64,000 bases of DNA from Peptostreptococcus stomatis DSM 17678 (GCF_000147675.1 NZ_ADGQ01000071.1:47578-111577), one strand, 5' to 3'. Counted from the first letter of the stretch, positions 26,749 to 36,193 are shown. Notes: a model not told the origin generated them from the letters alone. Translations and numbers: made by a program.

Positions 26749-27678
26749 ATGTTATCTAATAAAGAAATAAGGACCCTAAGTAGGGAGCAATTAAGGGGCA
26801 ATTGGTTAAAGTTTGCCTTAATTAATCTTGTAATGCTAATTCTAGCAGGTGGGTGTAGTTATCTTGCAAACTTTAAGGGCATGACAGTACTATCACTCGT
26901 TCAGATTCTAATACAGTTATTTATCGGTTTAGGTATCTGTAGGTTGATGATAGACATAGCCAAGGGTAAGGGATTTAGCTTCTCTAATTTCTGGCAGCCA
27001 GGTAGGGTATATCTAAGGTATATACTTGCTTGTATTTTGTTGGCAATTCTAATTATAGCCGTAAATTTAATCATAGGATTTATTTTGAGTATAGTAGGTT
27101 TTTCTGTGCTTATTGGTGGCATGCAAACTTTGACAAATATGTCTTTTTATACACTGCCAACACCTTCAGCTGGAGCAGTTATAGGATTTATAATTTTAAT
27201 CTTGCTTGCATTAGTTATAAACATATTTATTGAGTTGACATACCAGTTGGTAAGCTTAATTATAATTGAGAACAATGATGATGTTGGGGCAATAGACTCA
27301 CTAGCAGCTTCTAGAAAGTTGATGAAGGGCTACAAGTGGAGACTTTTCAAGCTAAACCTATCATTTATAGGCTGGGGTATACTTTGTATTTTCACAGCAG
27401 GTATAGGTATTTTATGGTTGTCAACATATATAACAATGTCATTAGTTAACTTCTACAGAGAATTGTTAAAAGAAAGGGAAGAACTAGCTAAAGACCTACA
27501 TCTAGTTGAACCAGTAGTTGTATCAGCCAGCAATGTTTATACAGGTGAAAGCCAGACCCAAATTAGTGGGGTTGAAGAAGTAAAGACTGTAGAAGTTGCA
27601 CCAGTTGAATCTGCTGAAGGAGCTAATCTAGAGGATTCGGCCAAGGCTGAAGAACCTAATGAAGATAGTGAAAAATAA
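26749..27678 (+). CDS. DUF975 family membrane protein
   Basis: 309 aa. The opening IRTLSREQLRGNWLKFALINLV is the hallmark of DUF975 (PF06161). Five or six hydrophobic segments follow up to about residue 235, then an acidic cytoplasmic tail of about 70 residues rich in Glu, Val and Ala. The tail is longer than usual in the family. Function is unknown across the family. Single gene with its own promoter and terminator. Confidence 0.75.
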   Translation: MLSNKEIRTLSREQLRGNWLKFALINLVMLILAGGCSYLANFKGMTVLSLVQILIQLFIGLGICRLMIDIAKGKGFSFSNFWQPGRVYLRYILACILLAILIIAVNLIIGFILSIVGFSVLIGGMQTLTNMSFYTLPTPSAGAVIGFIILILLALVINIFIELTYQLVSLIIIENNDDVGAIDSLAASRKLMKGYKWRLFKLNLSFIGWGILCIFTAGIGILWLSTYITMSLVNFYRELLKEREELAKDLHLVEPVVVSASNVYTGESQTQISGVEEVKTVEVAPVESAEGANLEDSAKAEEPNEDSEK

Positions 27679-27700
27679 ATATAAATAAGATGCTTTATAT

Positions 27701-27738
27701 ATGGCTATAGGGACATACATTTCTATAGCCATTTTTTT
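27701..27738 (+). terminator. Rho-independent terminator after the DUF975 gene
   Basis: Perfect 10-bp stem ATGGCTATAG/CTATAGCCAT and seven T. Confidence 0.9.
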
Positions 27739-27807
27739 ATATAAAATATTAAATACAAAAACAAAAACTAAATATAGTTAATAAATTTCCAAAAATATTG
27801 AATTTTA

Positions 27808-27828
27808 TTATCAGTAATTTAGTGATAA
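27808..27828. promoter_or_regulatory. TTATCA-N9-TGATAA dyad upstream of the haem island
   Basis: The half-sites resemble Fur-type ATTATCA/TGATAA words but are arranged differently from the classical 7-1-7 box. It lies about 100 bases upstream of the promoter in the 332-bp gap 27679-28010, which otherwise holds only the terminator, AT-rich DNA and that promoter. Confidence 0.3.
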
Positions 27829-27929
27829 AATATAGATAGGGAAAAAATTATTATGCAAATCACTATCAATAGCGAATATTTATGATATACTTACTACAAG
27901 TACTAATAACTATTAGATATATATATTTA

Positions 27930-27958
27930 TTTAGATTGAGAATGAGCATGAGTATAAT
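27930..27958 (+). promoter_or_regulatory. Candidate promoter of the haem acquisition operon
   Basis: TTTAGA (27930-27935), a 17-base spacer and TATAAT (27953-27958), about 50 bases before the first gene. Confidence 0.5.
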
Positions 27959-28010
27959 AGCTGGATTTTAGTAGTTATTACAGGAGTTAAGAGTTTTTAA
28001 GGGGGTTTTT

Positions 28011-28385
28011 ATGAAATATATTTTTATAGTTATAGGTATCTTATCAACGATACTAGGGGGAATAGGTGTAGTATTGCCGGTATTACCGACAGTTCCATTT
28101 TTGCTAGTCGCTTCTTTTTGTTTTGCAAAGGGATCAGACAGGTTTAACAACTGGTTTAAATCTACAGGTCTTTATAAAAATAATTTAGAGTCTTTTGAAA
28201 GGAACAAGTCTATGACTAAGAAGACTAAGTGGAAGATATTACTATTTGCAACAGTAATGCTACTATTCGTGTTCTTTAGATATAATGTTTTACCAATGAG
28301 GATATTTATAGCAGTCCTAATAGCTTTTAAATATTACTACTTCTTGGTAGTTATAAAGACTGTTGATGGGGGTGATTGTCATTGA
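28011..28385 (+). CDS. DUF454 (YbaN-like) small membrane protein
   Basis: 124 aa. GVVLPVLPTVPFLLVASFCFAKGSDRFNNWF is the DUF454 signature. Two N-terminal and two C-terminal hydrophobic segments place it in the membrane. It is the first gene of the haem island and overlaps the next gene by about 20 bases, so it is probably translated with it. Its role is unknown, but the position suggests a part in haem handling. Confidence 0.75.
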   Translation: MKYIFIVIGILSTILGGIGVVLPVLPTVPFLLVASFCFAKGSDRFNNWFKSTGLYKNNLESFERNKSMTKKTKWKILLFATVMLLFVFFRYNVLPMRIFIAVLIAFKYYYFLVVIKTVDGGDCH

Positions 28386-30384
28386 TAGGTTACTAGGTCT
28401 ATCCAAGTCTAAAAGACAGACAAAAATAAATAATAGGAATTTTTATAAGTATTTAATGAGAATAATAGTATCTCTGGCTCTAATTACTAGTTTGCTGACA
28501 TCCTTTGTACCTGATGTAAGTGCTGCAACTCCACCCGATGGCATATACAAAGTTAAGCTATCATTGATGAAGAGGTATGATGAAGAAAAGTCCATGGGAG
28601 ATGGGGCATTTGTACCTACAGGTTTTATTACTGTATCAGGAGGAAAGGCCAAGCTCAGAATAAAGATGATACCACTTACAGCCTTTAATTTTAGGGGCTA
28701 CCTTAGTGAGCTTTTAGTAAAGGACCAGCCTGTAAATGTCTTATCTAGGTATGATGAGTATGATGTCTACAATAACCCTACAAATGGTAAGGATGCAAAA
28801 TTCAAGGGGGTCAAGTACCCTAAGGAAATGGAATTCGACCTGGAATGGGGAGAAAAAGACATATTCGTCCAGGTGTATGTACCGGTTATGGGAGAATTGG
28901 CCAGTGGAGACCAGAAGGCGAGGTTGAGGATAGATTGGCCTTCCAATCCGGAATCTGCCAAGGTATCTTCTATAAATTTTGATTCAAGTTCGGTAGATGA
29001 TACTTCTAGCAGTACGGGTGAGACTGCCAACAATGCCTACCAGTCAAAAGATACGAGAAATCTTCCAGCCCTGGAAAAGGGTGAAAATATAAGCTTGGAA
29101 CCAGGCATATACAAGTTGGATGTCAGCCTCTACCACGAGAGGGAAGACAAGGCTTCTATGGGAAATAATGCAATGGTCCATGATGCTGAATTGATATCAA
29201 AGGATGGTAAGTATACCTTCTTGCTAGGTTCTACTACTATGGAGGTTTCAAATATTATTGCTTCCCTAGTTTCACTACAGATTAGGGATGATAATGCCTA
29301 CTACCATTTTGCTGAGCCACATGCCTTCGACCTGTCAATACCAGGCGAGCAAGACAAGAGGCCAGAGGTATTTAGTTTTAACCTTGTTCGTAAGGACCCA
29401 ATGATTTATGTAAAGGTTGACCCAAAGGTAAAACCTATGGGGGAAGTACCGGTTGGGGCTAGGCTAAAAATAGACTGGTTAGGTATAAAAAAAATAGAGG
29501 AGTCAGAATCAGTCTTGTATAAGAAGATGAAAAACGGTACTCCAAGGAAGAAATTTGACCCTAAGGAGAAAATCCATAAAATTCTACCAGAGGGCTTTGA
29601 ACTTGTGGCTCAACCAGGTGCCTTCAAAGAGAATATAGTTTTTAAGGTCAATCCGGTAACAGGAGGGGCCAGTTTCCAGAAGGTTACACAGAAGTTTGGT
29701 AGGGGAACAGCCATGAAGATATATGAATTCAAGATAGAAAATGACTATGGAATTCCTACCAAGCCATCCAAGAGTATAACAATAAAGGCCAAGTTGCCTT
29801 CTAATATTGTAAAGCCAAAGGTTTACAGGCTTACTGATATGGCTGAAATGAATACATCTGTTTCTGGTGAATATACTTCATTTACTACGGATACTTATGG
29901 TGAGTTTGCTTTTGTTGCTTCAAATGGGTCGGGTTCATCTGGCCAGTTAAATAATGGCAATAAGTCGAATAATAATTCAAAGGCCCTTGGTGGAACAAAT
30001 AATAATAAGTCTTCAAGCAATAATACAAACAGTAATTCTAAAAAAACGAGTGATACAAAGGCAAGTAGCAATTCAAAAGCTACTACTAATACGGTTTCAG
30101 CAACTTCTATTAGTGACTTGAAAAATGATGCTACAGATTTTTCAACGGCTAGTCAGCCGGAATCAACAGACCAGGCCAACCAGCCTGGTAATGTTACAAA
30201 AACACTAAAGGCCAAGGAAAATCCTAAGGTGATATTTTATAGTGTCCTGATACTTACAGCTATAATTGCAGGGTCTGCCTATGTATACACTAAGTTTAGC
30301 AAACGTTTGATTTATGAATTCAAGTACAATAGTTACTTGAAAAATAAGATAAATGAATTTAACAAGGTAAGAGAAATATTATAA
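28366..30384 (+). CDS. Membrane-anchored protein with two NEAT domains
   Basis: About 672 aa. The start is uncertain: ATG 28366 and GTG 28372 lie inside the end of the DUF454 gene and none has a clear ribosome site. A signal peptide ends near VSAAT (about residue 53). NEAT domain 1 (about 57-190) and NEAT domain 2 (about 240-370) each begin with (D/P)GIYK(V/L) and carry S-MG-(D/N) loops that contact haem in NEAT proteins. A third beta-rich region follows, then a Ser/Asn/Thr-rich stalk and a C-terminal membrane helix with basic tail. There is no LPXTG motif, so it is held by the membrane rather than by sortase. It probably receives haem at the cell surface. Confidence 0.82.
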   Translation: MGVIVIDRLLGLSKSKRQTKINNRNFYKYLMRIIVSLALITSLLTSFVPDVSAATPPDGIYKVKLSLMKRYDEEKSMGDGAFVPTGFITVSGGKAKLRIKMIPLTAFNFRGYLSELLVKDQPVNVLSRYDEYDVYNNPTNGKDAKFKGVKYPKEMEFDLEWGEKDIFVQVYVPVMGELASGDQKARLRIDWPSNPESAKVSSINFDSSSVDDTSSSTGETANNAYQSKDTRNLPALEKGENISLEPGIYKLDVSLYHEREDKASMGNNAMVHDAELISKDGKYTFLLGSTTMEVSNIIASLVSLQIRDDNAYYHFAEPHAFDLSIPGEQDKRPEVFSFNLVRKDPMIYVKVDPKVKPMGEVPVGARLKIDWLGIKKIEESESVLYKKMKNGTPRKKFDPKEKIHKILPEGFELVAQPGAFKENIVFKVNPVTGGASFQKVTQKFGRGTAMKIYEFKIENDYGIPTKPSKSITIKAKLPSNIVKPKVYRLTDMAEMNTSVSGEYTSFTTDTYGEFAFVASNGSGSSGQLNNGNKSNNNSKALGGTNNNKSSSNNTNSNSKKTSDTKASSNSKATTNTVSATSISDLKNDATDFSTASQPESTDQANQPGNVTKTLKAKENPKVIFYSVLILTAIIAGSAYVYTKFSKRLIYEFKYNSYLKNKINEFNKVREIL

Positions 30385-30407
30385 GGAGAGGTGGGGGATA
30401 GGATAAA

Positions 30408-31532
30408 ATGCAATATATAAATAAAAAATTATTTAGCAAGCTGTCAATACTAGCCTTCATCTTGGTAGTAGGTTTATATATGTCCACTGGAATCTCTTTT
30501 GCAGGAGAGGTATATACGGCAAATGCCCATGGCCACTATTCACACCCTGTGACTGGATCTATAGAGGATCCAGGTAACAATCCAGGTATTGGTGAAGGAA
30601 TGGTATCCAATGTTGTATACGGTACTGCCCTCATAGAAAAGGATGATGATGGCAAGCTATATGCAACAGTAAGGTATAACCTAAGAGATAAGATTAGTAA
30701 GTTTAGTTTTAATGTACAGAAGAAGGGGGACAGTGGTTGGACAGAGGTTCCCTACCAGGAAACACAAAATGCAGGTGCTACTGGTGACTTCAGGTTTGAA
30801 ATACCTTCTGCTGATTGTATTGTAAGGGCTACTTTTTTTGTTGATCCAATGGCTAGGTCTGTAGTATTCTATATAAATTTTGATGACTTACAGGCCGGAA
30901 ATACTGACTTTAAGGCCCTGGTTTCTACAGGAGGATCAAGCCAGTCATCAGGTGGTGGTTCTACTGCAAGTAGTCAGTCTAGTGGCGGAACAAGTAGTTC
31001 AAGTAATAGTGGTGGGTCAACGACTAAGTCTTCAAGCCCAACAAAGCAGGCATCCACAAGCCCGTCTACTAGTAAGGCGAGTGGGTCAACCACTCCTAAT
31101 GACAAGGTAAAGAGTCTTATGGCCTCATCTAATAAGGTGACTCCAAAGCCTGGTTCCACAAGTACTGATGGGGTGGCTCCAGTAGCTGGTGGAGAGAGTG
31201 ATAAGAAAATAAACCAAGGTGACTTGGGTTATGACCACGGTCTTCTAACTAACAAAGATTTTGGTGATAGCAAGACCCTGATGGATGGTCAAGATGAAGA
31301 TGCCCCTTGGGGCATAGTTACCAAGGTCCTATTTACCATAATAGTTGTCCTATTGGCGATTATACTGGCTGTTATATTATTTGGTGCTATAGGCCTGGTT
31401 TTAGGTTTTAAATACTTGAAAAATAAAAATTATTCTATCTCTGAAAATTTGGAAAGTCAAGGCTTTGAATTTGATGAACTAGAGGATATAGAAATTTTAT
31501 GTGAACCAAGTGGGGTGGCAGGTTATGAATAG
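30408..31532 (+). CDS. Shp-like cell-surface haem-binding protein
   Basis: 374 aa. After a signal peptide (cut near FAGE, residue 33) the 130-residue domain GEVYTANAHGHYSHPVTG to VVFYINF resembles streptococcal Shp. Shp binds haem through Met66 and Met153; here Met65 (GEGMVS) and Met148 (DPMARS) fall almost exactly there, so bis-Met ligation is likely. A Ser/Gly/Thr-rich stalk (about 165-245) and a membrane helix near residue 310 follow, then a short acidic cytoplasmic tail. In streptococci Shp passes haem to the HtsA lipoprotein; the next gene here encodes an equivalent lipoprotein. Confidence 0.8.
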   Translation: MQYINKKLFSKLSILAFILVVGLYMSTGISFAGEVYTANAHGHYSHPVTGSIEDPGNNPGIGEGMVSNVVYGTALIEKDDDGKLYATVRYNLRDKISKFSFNVQKKGDSGWTEVPYQETQNAGATGDFRFEIPSADCIVRATFFVDPMARSVVFYINFDDLQAGNTDFKALVSTGGSSQSSGGGSTASSQSSGGTSSSSNSGGSTTKSSSPTKQASTSPSTSKASGSTTPNDKVKSLMASSNKVTPKPGSTSTDGVAPVAGGESDKKINQGDLGYDHGLLTNKDFGDSKTLMDGQDEDAPWGIVTKVLFTIIVVLLAIILAVILFGAIGLVLGFKYLKNKNYSISENLESQGFEFDELEDIEILCEPSGVAGYE

Positions 31533-32442
31533 GAAAATGCGTTTTATGAGCCTGGTCTTGTGTCTGGTTGCTTGCCTGCTTGGTGGTTGTGTTAACCAAC
31601 ATCCAGAAGGGACTAAGAATAAGCAAGAAGAACTAAGACAGGTCACTAAGATAAAGAATCCAAAGATAATAGCGACGTCTATGGCTACAGTGGATATACT
31701 AAACAAGCTTAATGTCGATCTTATTGCAGTTCCGGATAGCAAGCTTGATGCCCTGCCTAAAAGATACCGTGGCAAGCCTACTATAGGTATGGCTATGTCA
31801 CCAGATATGGAAAAGATTAAAACCCTTAATCCGGATTGGATTTTTTCTCCGGTTAGTTTGGTCAGCGACCTTGAACCTAAGTATGAGAATGCAGGCCTAA
31901 GGTTTGGTTTTTTAAACCTAAATAATGTACCGGGTATGTACAAGTCCATAGAAGATCTGGGAGCCCTCCTAGACAGGGAGAAGGAAGCCAAGGTCCTGAT
32001 AGATGAGTACCAGAATTTTATGAAGGACTATAAGGAAAAGCATAAAAATATGAAAAAGAAGAAGGTTCTAGTCTTGATGGGGCTACCGGGTAGTTATGTA
32101 GTAGCAACTGACAAGTCCTATGTTGGTTCCCTAGTGGAACTGGCAGGTGGAGAAAATGTATACAAGTCTGACAAGGACCAGTTTATTAATATTACAACAG
32201 AAGATATGTTGAAGAAAAATCCAGAAATAATTCTAAGGACAGCCCATGCCTTGCCTGATGATGTAAGGGATATGTTTTCCAAGGAATTTAAGACTAATCA
32301 GATTTGGTCTAAATTTGATGCAGTCAAAAACAACAAGGTCTATGATTTGGACCATAAGAAGTTTGGTATGTCAGCCAAGTTTTCATATCCACAGGCCTTG
32401 GAAGATTTAGGTAAGATATTTGACGTAGGAGGTGATAAGTAG
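31525..32442 (+). CDS. Haem ABC importer substrate-binding lipoprotein (IsdE/HtsA-like)
   Basis: 305 aa from ATG 31525, which overlaps the stop of the Shp gene and has GGGGTGG upstream. The lipobox LLGGC puts Cys near residue 22. The mature part is a TroA/BtuF-type cluster A-II binding protein: SMATVDILNKLNVDLIAVP and KPTIGMAMSPDMEKIKTLNPDWIF are typical of IsdE. IsdE binds haem with one Met and one His; GMAMSPDM and LDHKKFGM are the likely ligand regions. It should take haem from the NEAT and Shp proteins and dock on the permease encoded next. Confidence 0.85.
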   Translation: MNRKMRFMSLVLCLVACLLGGCVNQHPEGTKNKQEELRQVTKIKNPKIIATSMATVDILNKLNVDLIAVPDSKLDALPKRYRGKPTIGMAMSPDMEKIKTLNPDWIFSPVSLVSDLEPKYENAGLRFGFLNLNNVPGMYKSIEDLGALLDREKEAKVLIDEYQNFMKDYKEKHKNMKKKKVLVLMGLPGSYVVATDKSYVGSLVELAGGENVYKSDKDQFINITTEDMLKKNPEIILRTAHALPDDVRDMFSKEFKTNQIWSKFDAVKNNKVYDLDHKKFGMSAKFSYPQALEDLGKIFDVGGDK

Positions 32443-33506
32443 TGAAGTTAAAAATCTTTAAATTTGGTCTTTCCAAATTTCTGGCAGGAGATGACAGAAG
32501 GGAAAAACCAATTAATAATACCAGAAAGGCCCTTGCTTTTATCATCACCCTGGTCTTATTAGTAATAGTATTTTTTATAGCGGCAACTTCTGGTAGTATA
32601 AATGTTGGGGTTGGCAAGTTATTGAGGGGTCTGTTTGTGAAACTAGACCAAGATGTAGTAGCCATATGGGACTTGAGGTTTCCTAGAATAGTAATATCTA
32701 TTTTGGCTGGTGCTGCCATATCAGTATCAGGTGTCCTCTTACAGGCAGTAATGAAAAATCCCTTGACTGATCCAGGAATTATAGGTATATCATCAGCGGC
32801 ATCTCTAACGTCAGTCTTGATAATTACTATATTTCCTTCCCTATATTTCTCAATTCCATTTTTCTCAGTTGCAGGCGGTCTTTTGGCCTACCTATTGATA
32901 TATTCGCTGGCCTGGGATGGTGGGGTAAATCCTGTAAAACTGATATTAGTGGGTGTTGCCCTTAATATGACTTTTACAGGGATTAGTGAGTTTTGTAAGG
33001 CCTTTGTTGGTGGTGGAGCCAACCTAAGTAAGGTCCAGTCTATTGTTGAAGGTAATATCACCCAGAGGACCTGGGCAGATGTAAATATGCTATTTTGGTA
33101 TGTCCTAATAGGCTTGATACTAGCCTTTTGCCTATATAAGAAGTGTGACCTGCTTTCTTTGGAAGACAAGACAGCCAGAGGTCTGGGTGTAAATGTAGAT
33201 AGGGACAGGTTTATAGTAGCCCTAGTGGCAATTATCCTAGTAAGTATATCAACTGCTATAGTTGGTGTAATAGGATTTTTGGGGCTTATAGTACCTCATA
33301 TGGCCAAGATGTTAGTGGGTAGCGAGCACAAGGCCAAGATACCATATACCATGGTGCTTGGAGCCTTTGTCTTCCTTTTATGTGATACAATCGGTAGAAC
33401 TATGGTTGCCCCTTATGAAATACCAGCATCTATCATGATGGCTATTATAGGTGGTCCATTCTTTATCTTCCTTCTTAAGCATGGAGGTGATAGTTATGGA
33501 AGTTAG
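32442..33506 (+). CDS. Haem ABC importer permease, FecCD family
   Basis: 354 aa from GTG 32442, preceded by a near-perfect AGGAGGTGAT site and sharing one base with the previous stop. About ten membrane segments; FPRIVISILAGAAISVSGVLLQAVMKNPLTDPGIIGISS is the FecCD family signature, and GVIGFLGLIVPHMAKMLVG is the coupling loop. It forms the homodimeric channel of the haem importer. Confidence 0.9.
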   Translation: MKLKIFKFGLSKFLAGDDRREKPINNTRKALAFIITLVLLVIVFFIAATSGSINVGVGKLLRGLFVKLDQDVVAIWDLRFPRIVISILAGAAISVSGVLLQAVMKNPLTDPGIIGISSAASLTSVLIITIFPSLYFSIPFFSVAGGLLAYLLIYSLAWDGGVNPVKLILVGVALNMTFTGISEFCKAFVGGGANLSKVQSIVEGNITQRTWADVNMLFWYVLIGLILAFCLYKKCDLLSLEDKTARGLGVNVDRDRFIVALVAIILVSISTAIVGVIGFLGLIVPHMAKMLVGSEHKAKIPYTMVLGAFVFLLCDTIGRTMVAPYEIPASIMMAIIGGPFFIFLLKHGGDSYGS

Positions 33507-34260
33507 AAATCTTACATTCTCCTACACTGAAGGTGGGAAGACTATATTAAAAGACATATCATTTAAGATAAAGCAGGGGAGCATAACCTCTATACTGGGA
33601 GCCAATGGTTGTGGTAAGTCAACCCTGTTTGACCTGATGACAAAGAACCTAAAGGTAAACACAGGTCAAATCCTATTAAACGGTAGAGATATTGAAACCA
33701 TGTCACAAAAAGAATTTGCCAGGAAGGTGGCCATTATCCACCAGTACAACAGGGTATCCAATGATATCACTGTTAAACAGTTGGTAAGTTATGGAAGGAC
33801 TCCCTATCAGGTTATGATGAAGAGACATAATGAAGAGGATGAGAGGATGATAAACTGGGCAATAGAGGCCACAAACCTGGTAGATATACAGGATAGGACA
33901 GTAAATTCCCTTTCAGGTGGTCAAAAGCAGAGGGCTTGGATAGCCATGGCCCTGGCCCAAGGGACAAAGTTCTTATTCTTGGATGAACCAACTACCTACC
34001 TGGATATTAGGTACCAGTTGGAAGTTTTACAGCTGGTAGAGAGGCTTAATAGGGACCTGGGCATGACCATAGTGATGGTCCTACATGATATCAACCAGGC
34101 CATGTACTACAGTGATAGGATTATTGGCCTAAAGGACGGTAATATTCTAGTACAGGGAGACCCTGAAAAGGTTATATCATCATACTCAGTAGAGCAGATG
34201 TTTGGTGTTAAACTTGATATAATTGAGGCTGATAATAAAAAATTAATATTAACTATTTAA
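33496..34260 (+). CDS. Haem ABC importer ATPase, FecE/HmuV family
   Basis: 254 aa from ATG 33496, after GGAGGTGAT; the frame extends 15 codons upstream inside the permease gene. Motifs: Walker A GANGCGKS, Q-loop IIHQYN, signature LSGGQKQR, Walker B FLFLDEPTTYLD and switch His in VLHD. This is the usual length and makeup of an iron-siderophore/haem importer ATPase. It overlaps the permease stop and ends the import operon; the next gene has a separate leader of about 150 bases. Confidence 0.92.
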   Translation: MEVRNLTFSYTEGGKTILKDISFKIKQGSITSILGANGCGKSTLFDLMTKNLKVNTGQILLNGRDIETMSQKEFARKVAIIHQYNRVSNDITVKQLVSYGRTPYQVMMKRHNEEDERMINWAIEATNLVDIQDRTVNSLSGGQKQRAWIAMALAQGTKFLFLDEPTTYLDIRYQLEVLQLVERLNRDLGMTIVMVLHDINQAMYYSDRIIGLKDGNILVQGDPEKVISSYSVEQMFGVKLDIIEADNKKLILTI

Positions 34261-34291
34261 AAAAGATATTGATAGTATGTAGCATTTTCAA

Positions 34292-34303
34292 ACAACTTGT
34301 TGT
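34292..34303. promoter_or_regulatory. ACAACTTGTTGT palindrome before the NEAT-CWB2 gene
   Basis: A perfect 12-bp palindrome just upstream of a TATAAT at 34311-34316, within the leader of the NEAT-CWB2 gene. It is a possible operator; no regulator is known. Confidence 0.3.
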
Positions 34304-34416
34304 ATACTAATTATAATGGGATTAAATATAGTTCTCATTATAAGTTATGATATCATTGGTGGAAGATGATATAGATTTGAGTAATTTAATAATTAAAATA
34401 CATTTGGAGGTAAATT

Positions 34417-35877
34417 ATGAAAAATATGACTAAAAAATTTGCAACTGTTATGGTGGCAGCAACTGCTGTTACAGCTGTAGCGCCAGCATTGGTAAATGCA
34501 GAGGAGGCTGTTGAATACAAGGTTCCAGTCCAGCTGAAGCATGCTCATGAAGATAAGGATTCTATGGGTAATGCAGCTTTAGATCATACGGCTAAGGTAA
34601 TTGAAAAGGATGGAAAGACTGAAATATACATCAATGTAAAGGGTCTTTCTTTCATGGGCTTATTTGGCCACCTTTGGGGGATGAATGTATATGAAAATGG
34701 ATTGGGAACTGCCAAGTCTCCAGTTACAGTAGCAAAGACTTTCACAGACAAGGATCTAGAAGGCAAGACTAGAGAATTCCCTCAGGTTTTAAAGATAGTA
34801 AGAAATACAACTAAGGAAGACAAGGTTTACGTAAATGTCGAAGTTGATGCTATGGATGCCATTGCTAGTGGTGGGGCAAATACATATGCCAAGACTATAA
34901 AGGGTAAGGGTGCCCAGGATGCTATCTTGACGCTAGACTATTCTAAGGCAGAAAAGGTAACACCAGATCCTAAGCCTGATGAAAATAAGGACAACAAGAA
35001 GAGGGATAGAATAGCAGGTATAAGCAGGTATGCTACAGCAGCTAAGATCAGTTCAACTAACTATAACAAGGCTGATTCAGTAATCCTAGCAAATGCCTAC
35101 AAGGATGCAGATGCCCTAGCAGCAGCTCCTCTAGCGGCTAGCATGTCAGCTCCTATACTATTAACTAAGGGAGATGCTATTCCAGCTGAAACTATGGCTG
35201 AAATAACTAGACTAGGTGCTAAGAAGGTATACATAGCTGGTGGAGAAGGTTCTGTAAGTGCTGGTGTTGCTAACCAGTTAAAGAAGGCCGGTATAGAAGT
35301 AGTTAGAATCAGTGGTGACAACAAGTACCAGACAGCTATAAAGATTGCTGACATGGTAAGAGCTTCTGGTAACAAGGAAGAAGCAATACTTGTAAATGGA
35401 ACTAAGACAGCAGATGCCCTTTCAGTATCAGCTTTTGCAACTAAGATCAAGGCTCCAGTTCTATTGACTGGTGCAGCTAACTTAAATGCTGATGTAGATG
35501 CATCTCTAAAGGCTTGGAACTTGAAGAAGTTAACAGTTGTTGGTGGAGTAAACAGTGTACCTAAGGCTGTTGAAGACGCTGCTAAGGCAGAATCAAAGGT
35601 TAGAATCAGTGGTGACAACAAGTATGCAACTTCTGTAGCAATAGCAAAACATGCATACGCTAATCCTAAGTCTGTGATGGTAGCTAACGGTGTTAAGACA
35701 GCAGATGCTCTAGCGGCTGGTGCAGTAACTGCTAAGACTATGAGTCCAGTTGTCTTAGTTAATGGTAAGACTGTAGCTCCAGAGTTAAAGACATACCTGG
35801 CAGGAACAGAAAAGATATCTGTAGTAGGTGGAGTGGACTCTATACCAGATGCTTTGATGAATCTTTTAGGTAAGTAG
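34417..35877 (+). CDS. Cell-wall NEAT haem-binding protein with CWB2 anchor
   Basis: 486 aa with GGAGG before the start. Signal peptide to about ALVNA-EE (residue 29). One NEAT domain (about 32-185): YKVPVQLKHAHEDKDSMGNAAL, then KVYVNVEVDAM. A charged linker (PDPKPDENKDNKK) leads to three CWB2 repeats (about 200-486) beginning DRIAGISRYATA, with RISGDNKYQT and RISGDNKYAT opening the later units. The wall anchor is thus CWB2 rather than LPXTG. It is probably the outermost haem receptor of this island. Frequent GCT/ACT codons and a long leader suggest high expression. Confidence 0.88.
   Translation: MKNMTKKFATVMVAATAVTAVAPALVNAEEAVEYKVPVQLKHAHEDKDSMGNAALDHTAKVIEKDGKTEIYINVKGLSFMGLFGHLWGMNVYENGLGTAKSPVTVAKTFTDKDLEGKTREFPQVLKIVRNTTKEDKVYVNVEVDAMDAIASGGANTYAKTIKGKGAQDAILTLDYSKAEKVTPDPKPDENKDNKKRDRIAGISRYATAAKISSTNYNKADSVILANAYKDADALAAAPLAASMSAPILLTKGDAIPAETMAEITRLGAKKVYIAGGEGSVSAGVANQLKKAGIEVVRISGDNKYQTAIKIADMVRASGNKEEAILVNGTKTADALSVSAFATKIKAPVLLTGAANLNADVDASLKAWNLKKLTVVGGVNSVPKAVEDAAKAESKVRISGDNKYATSVAIAKHAYANPKSVMVANGVKTADALAAGAVTAKTMSPVVLVNGKTVAPELKTYLAGTEKISVVGGVDSIPDALMNLLGK
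35302..35624. repeat. 26-bp exact direct repeat inside the CWB2 region
   Basis: Bases 35302-35327 recur at 35599-35624, a period of 297 bases (99 codons), marking the start of successive CWB2 units (RISGDNKY). Exact identity suggests recent duplication or conversion. Confidence 0.8.
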
Positions 35878-35984
35878 ACATACCTTGACTAGAAGATTGC
35901 TTTTATAAAAATGGACAAACATATTAAATTACATTAATTATATAGTTTATGACGTCGACGGAGAGGGTTATTTGTATTATCGAG

Positions 35985-36014
35985 GATAACTTTTGAAGTT
36001 GGCGTTATTTTTTT
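35985..36014 (+). terminator. Candidate terminator after the NEAT-CWB2 gene
   Basis: A short stem GATAAC/GTTATT with an alternative AACTT/AAGTT hairpin, then seven T. The gap 35878-36193 otherwise holds only the htpG terminator and AT-rich DNA. Confidence 0.4.
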
Positions 36015-36076
36015 GTTATTTAGAAGGTGTTAAATATATTTTAAAGCGACAATATATTTTTAAACTTAATAAAATC

Positions 36077-36119
36077 AAAAAAGAAACCCCGCACTATCAT
36101 ACCTCTAATGCAGGGCTTC
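36077..36119 (-). terminator. Rho-independent terminator of htpG
   Basis: On the minus strand an 11-bp stem (arms 36109-36119 and 36083-36093) is followed by six T. Confidence 0.8.
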
Positions 36120-36193
36120 CTTATAATCTACACAAATATCTATACGGTTACTAGCTATTATATACTAGCGATATAGGTATTATCTATTTAGTT

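Noticed and set aside
31497-31991. A 164-codon antisense frame over the Shp/IsdE junction
   Set aside because: Shadow of two well-supported overlapping sense genes.
35097-35621. A 174-codon open frame antisense to the NEAT-CWB2 gene
   Set aside because: It mirrors the repeats of the sense gene, has no ribosome site and has composition typical of a shadow frame.
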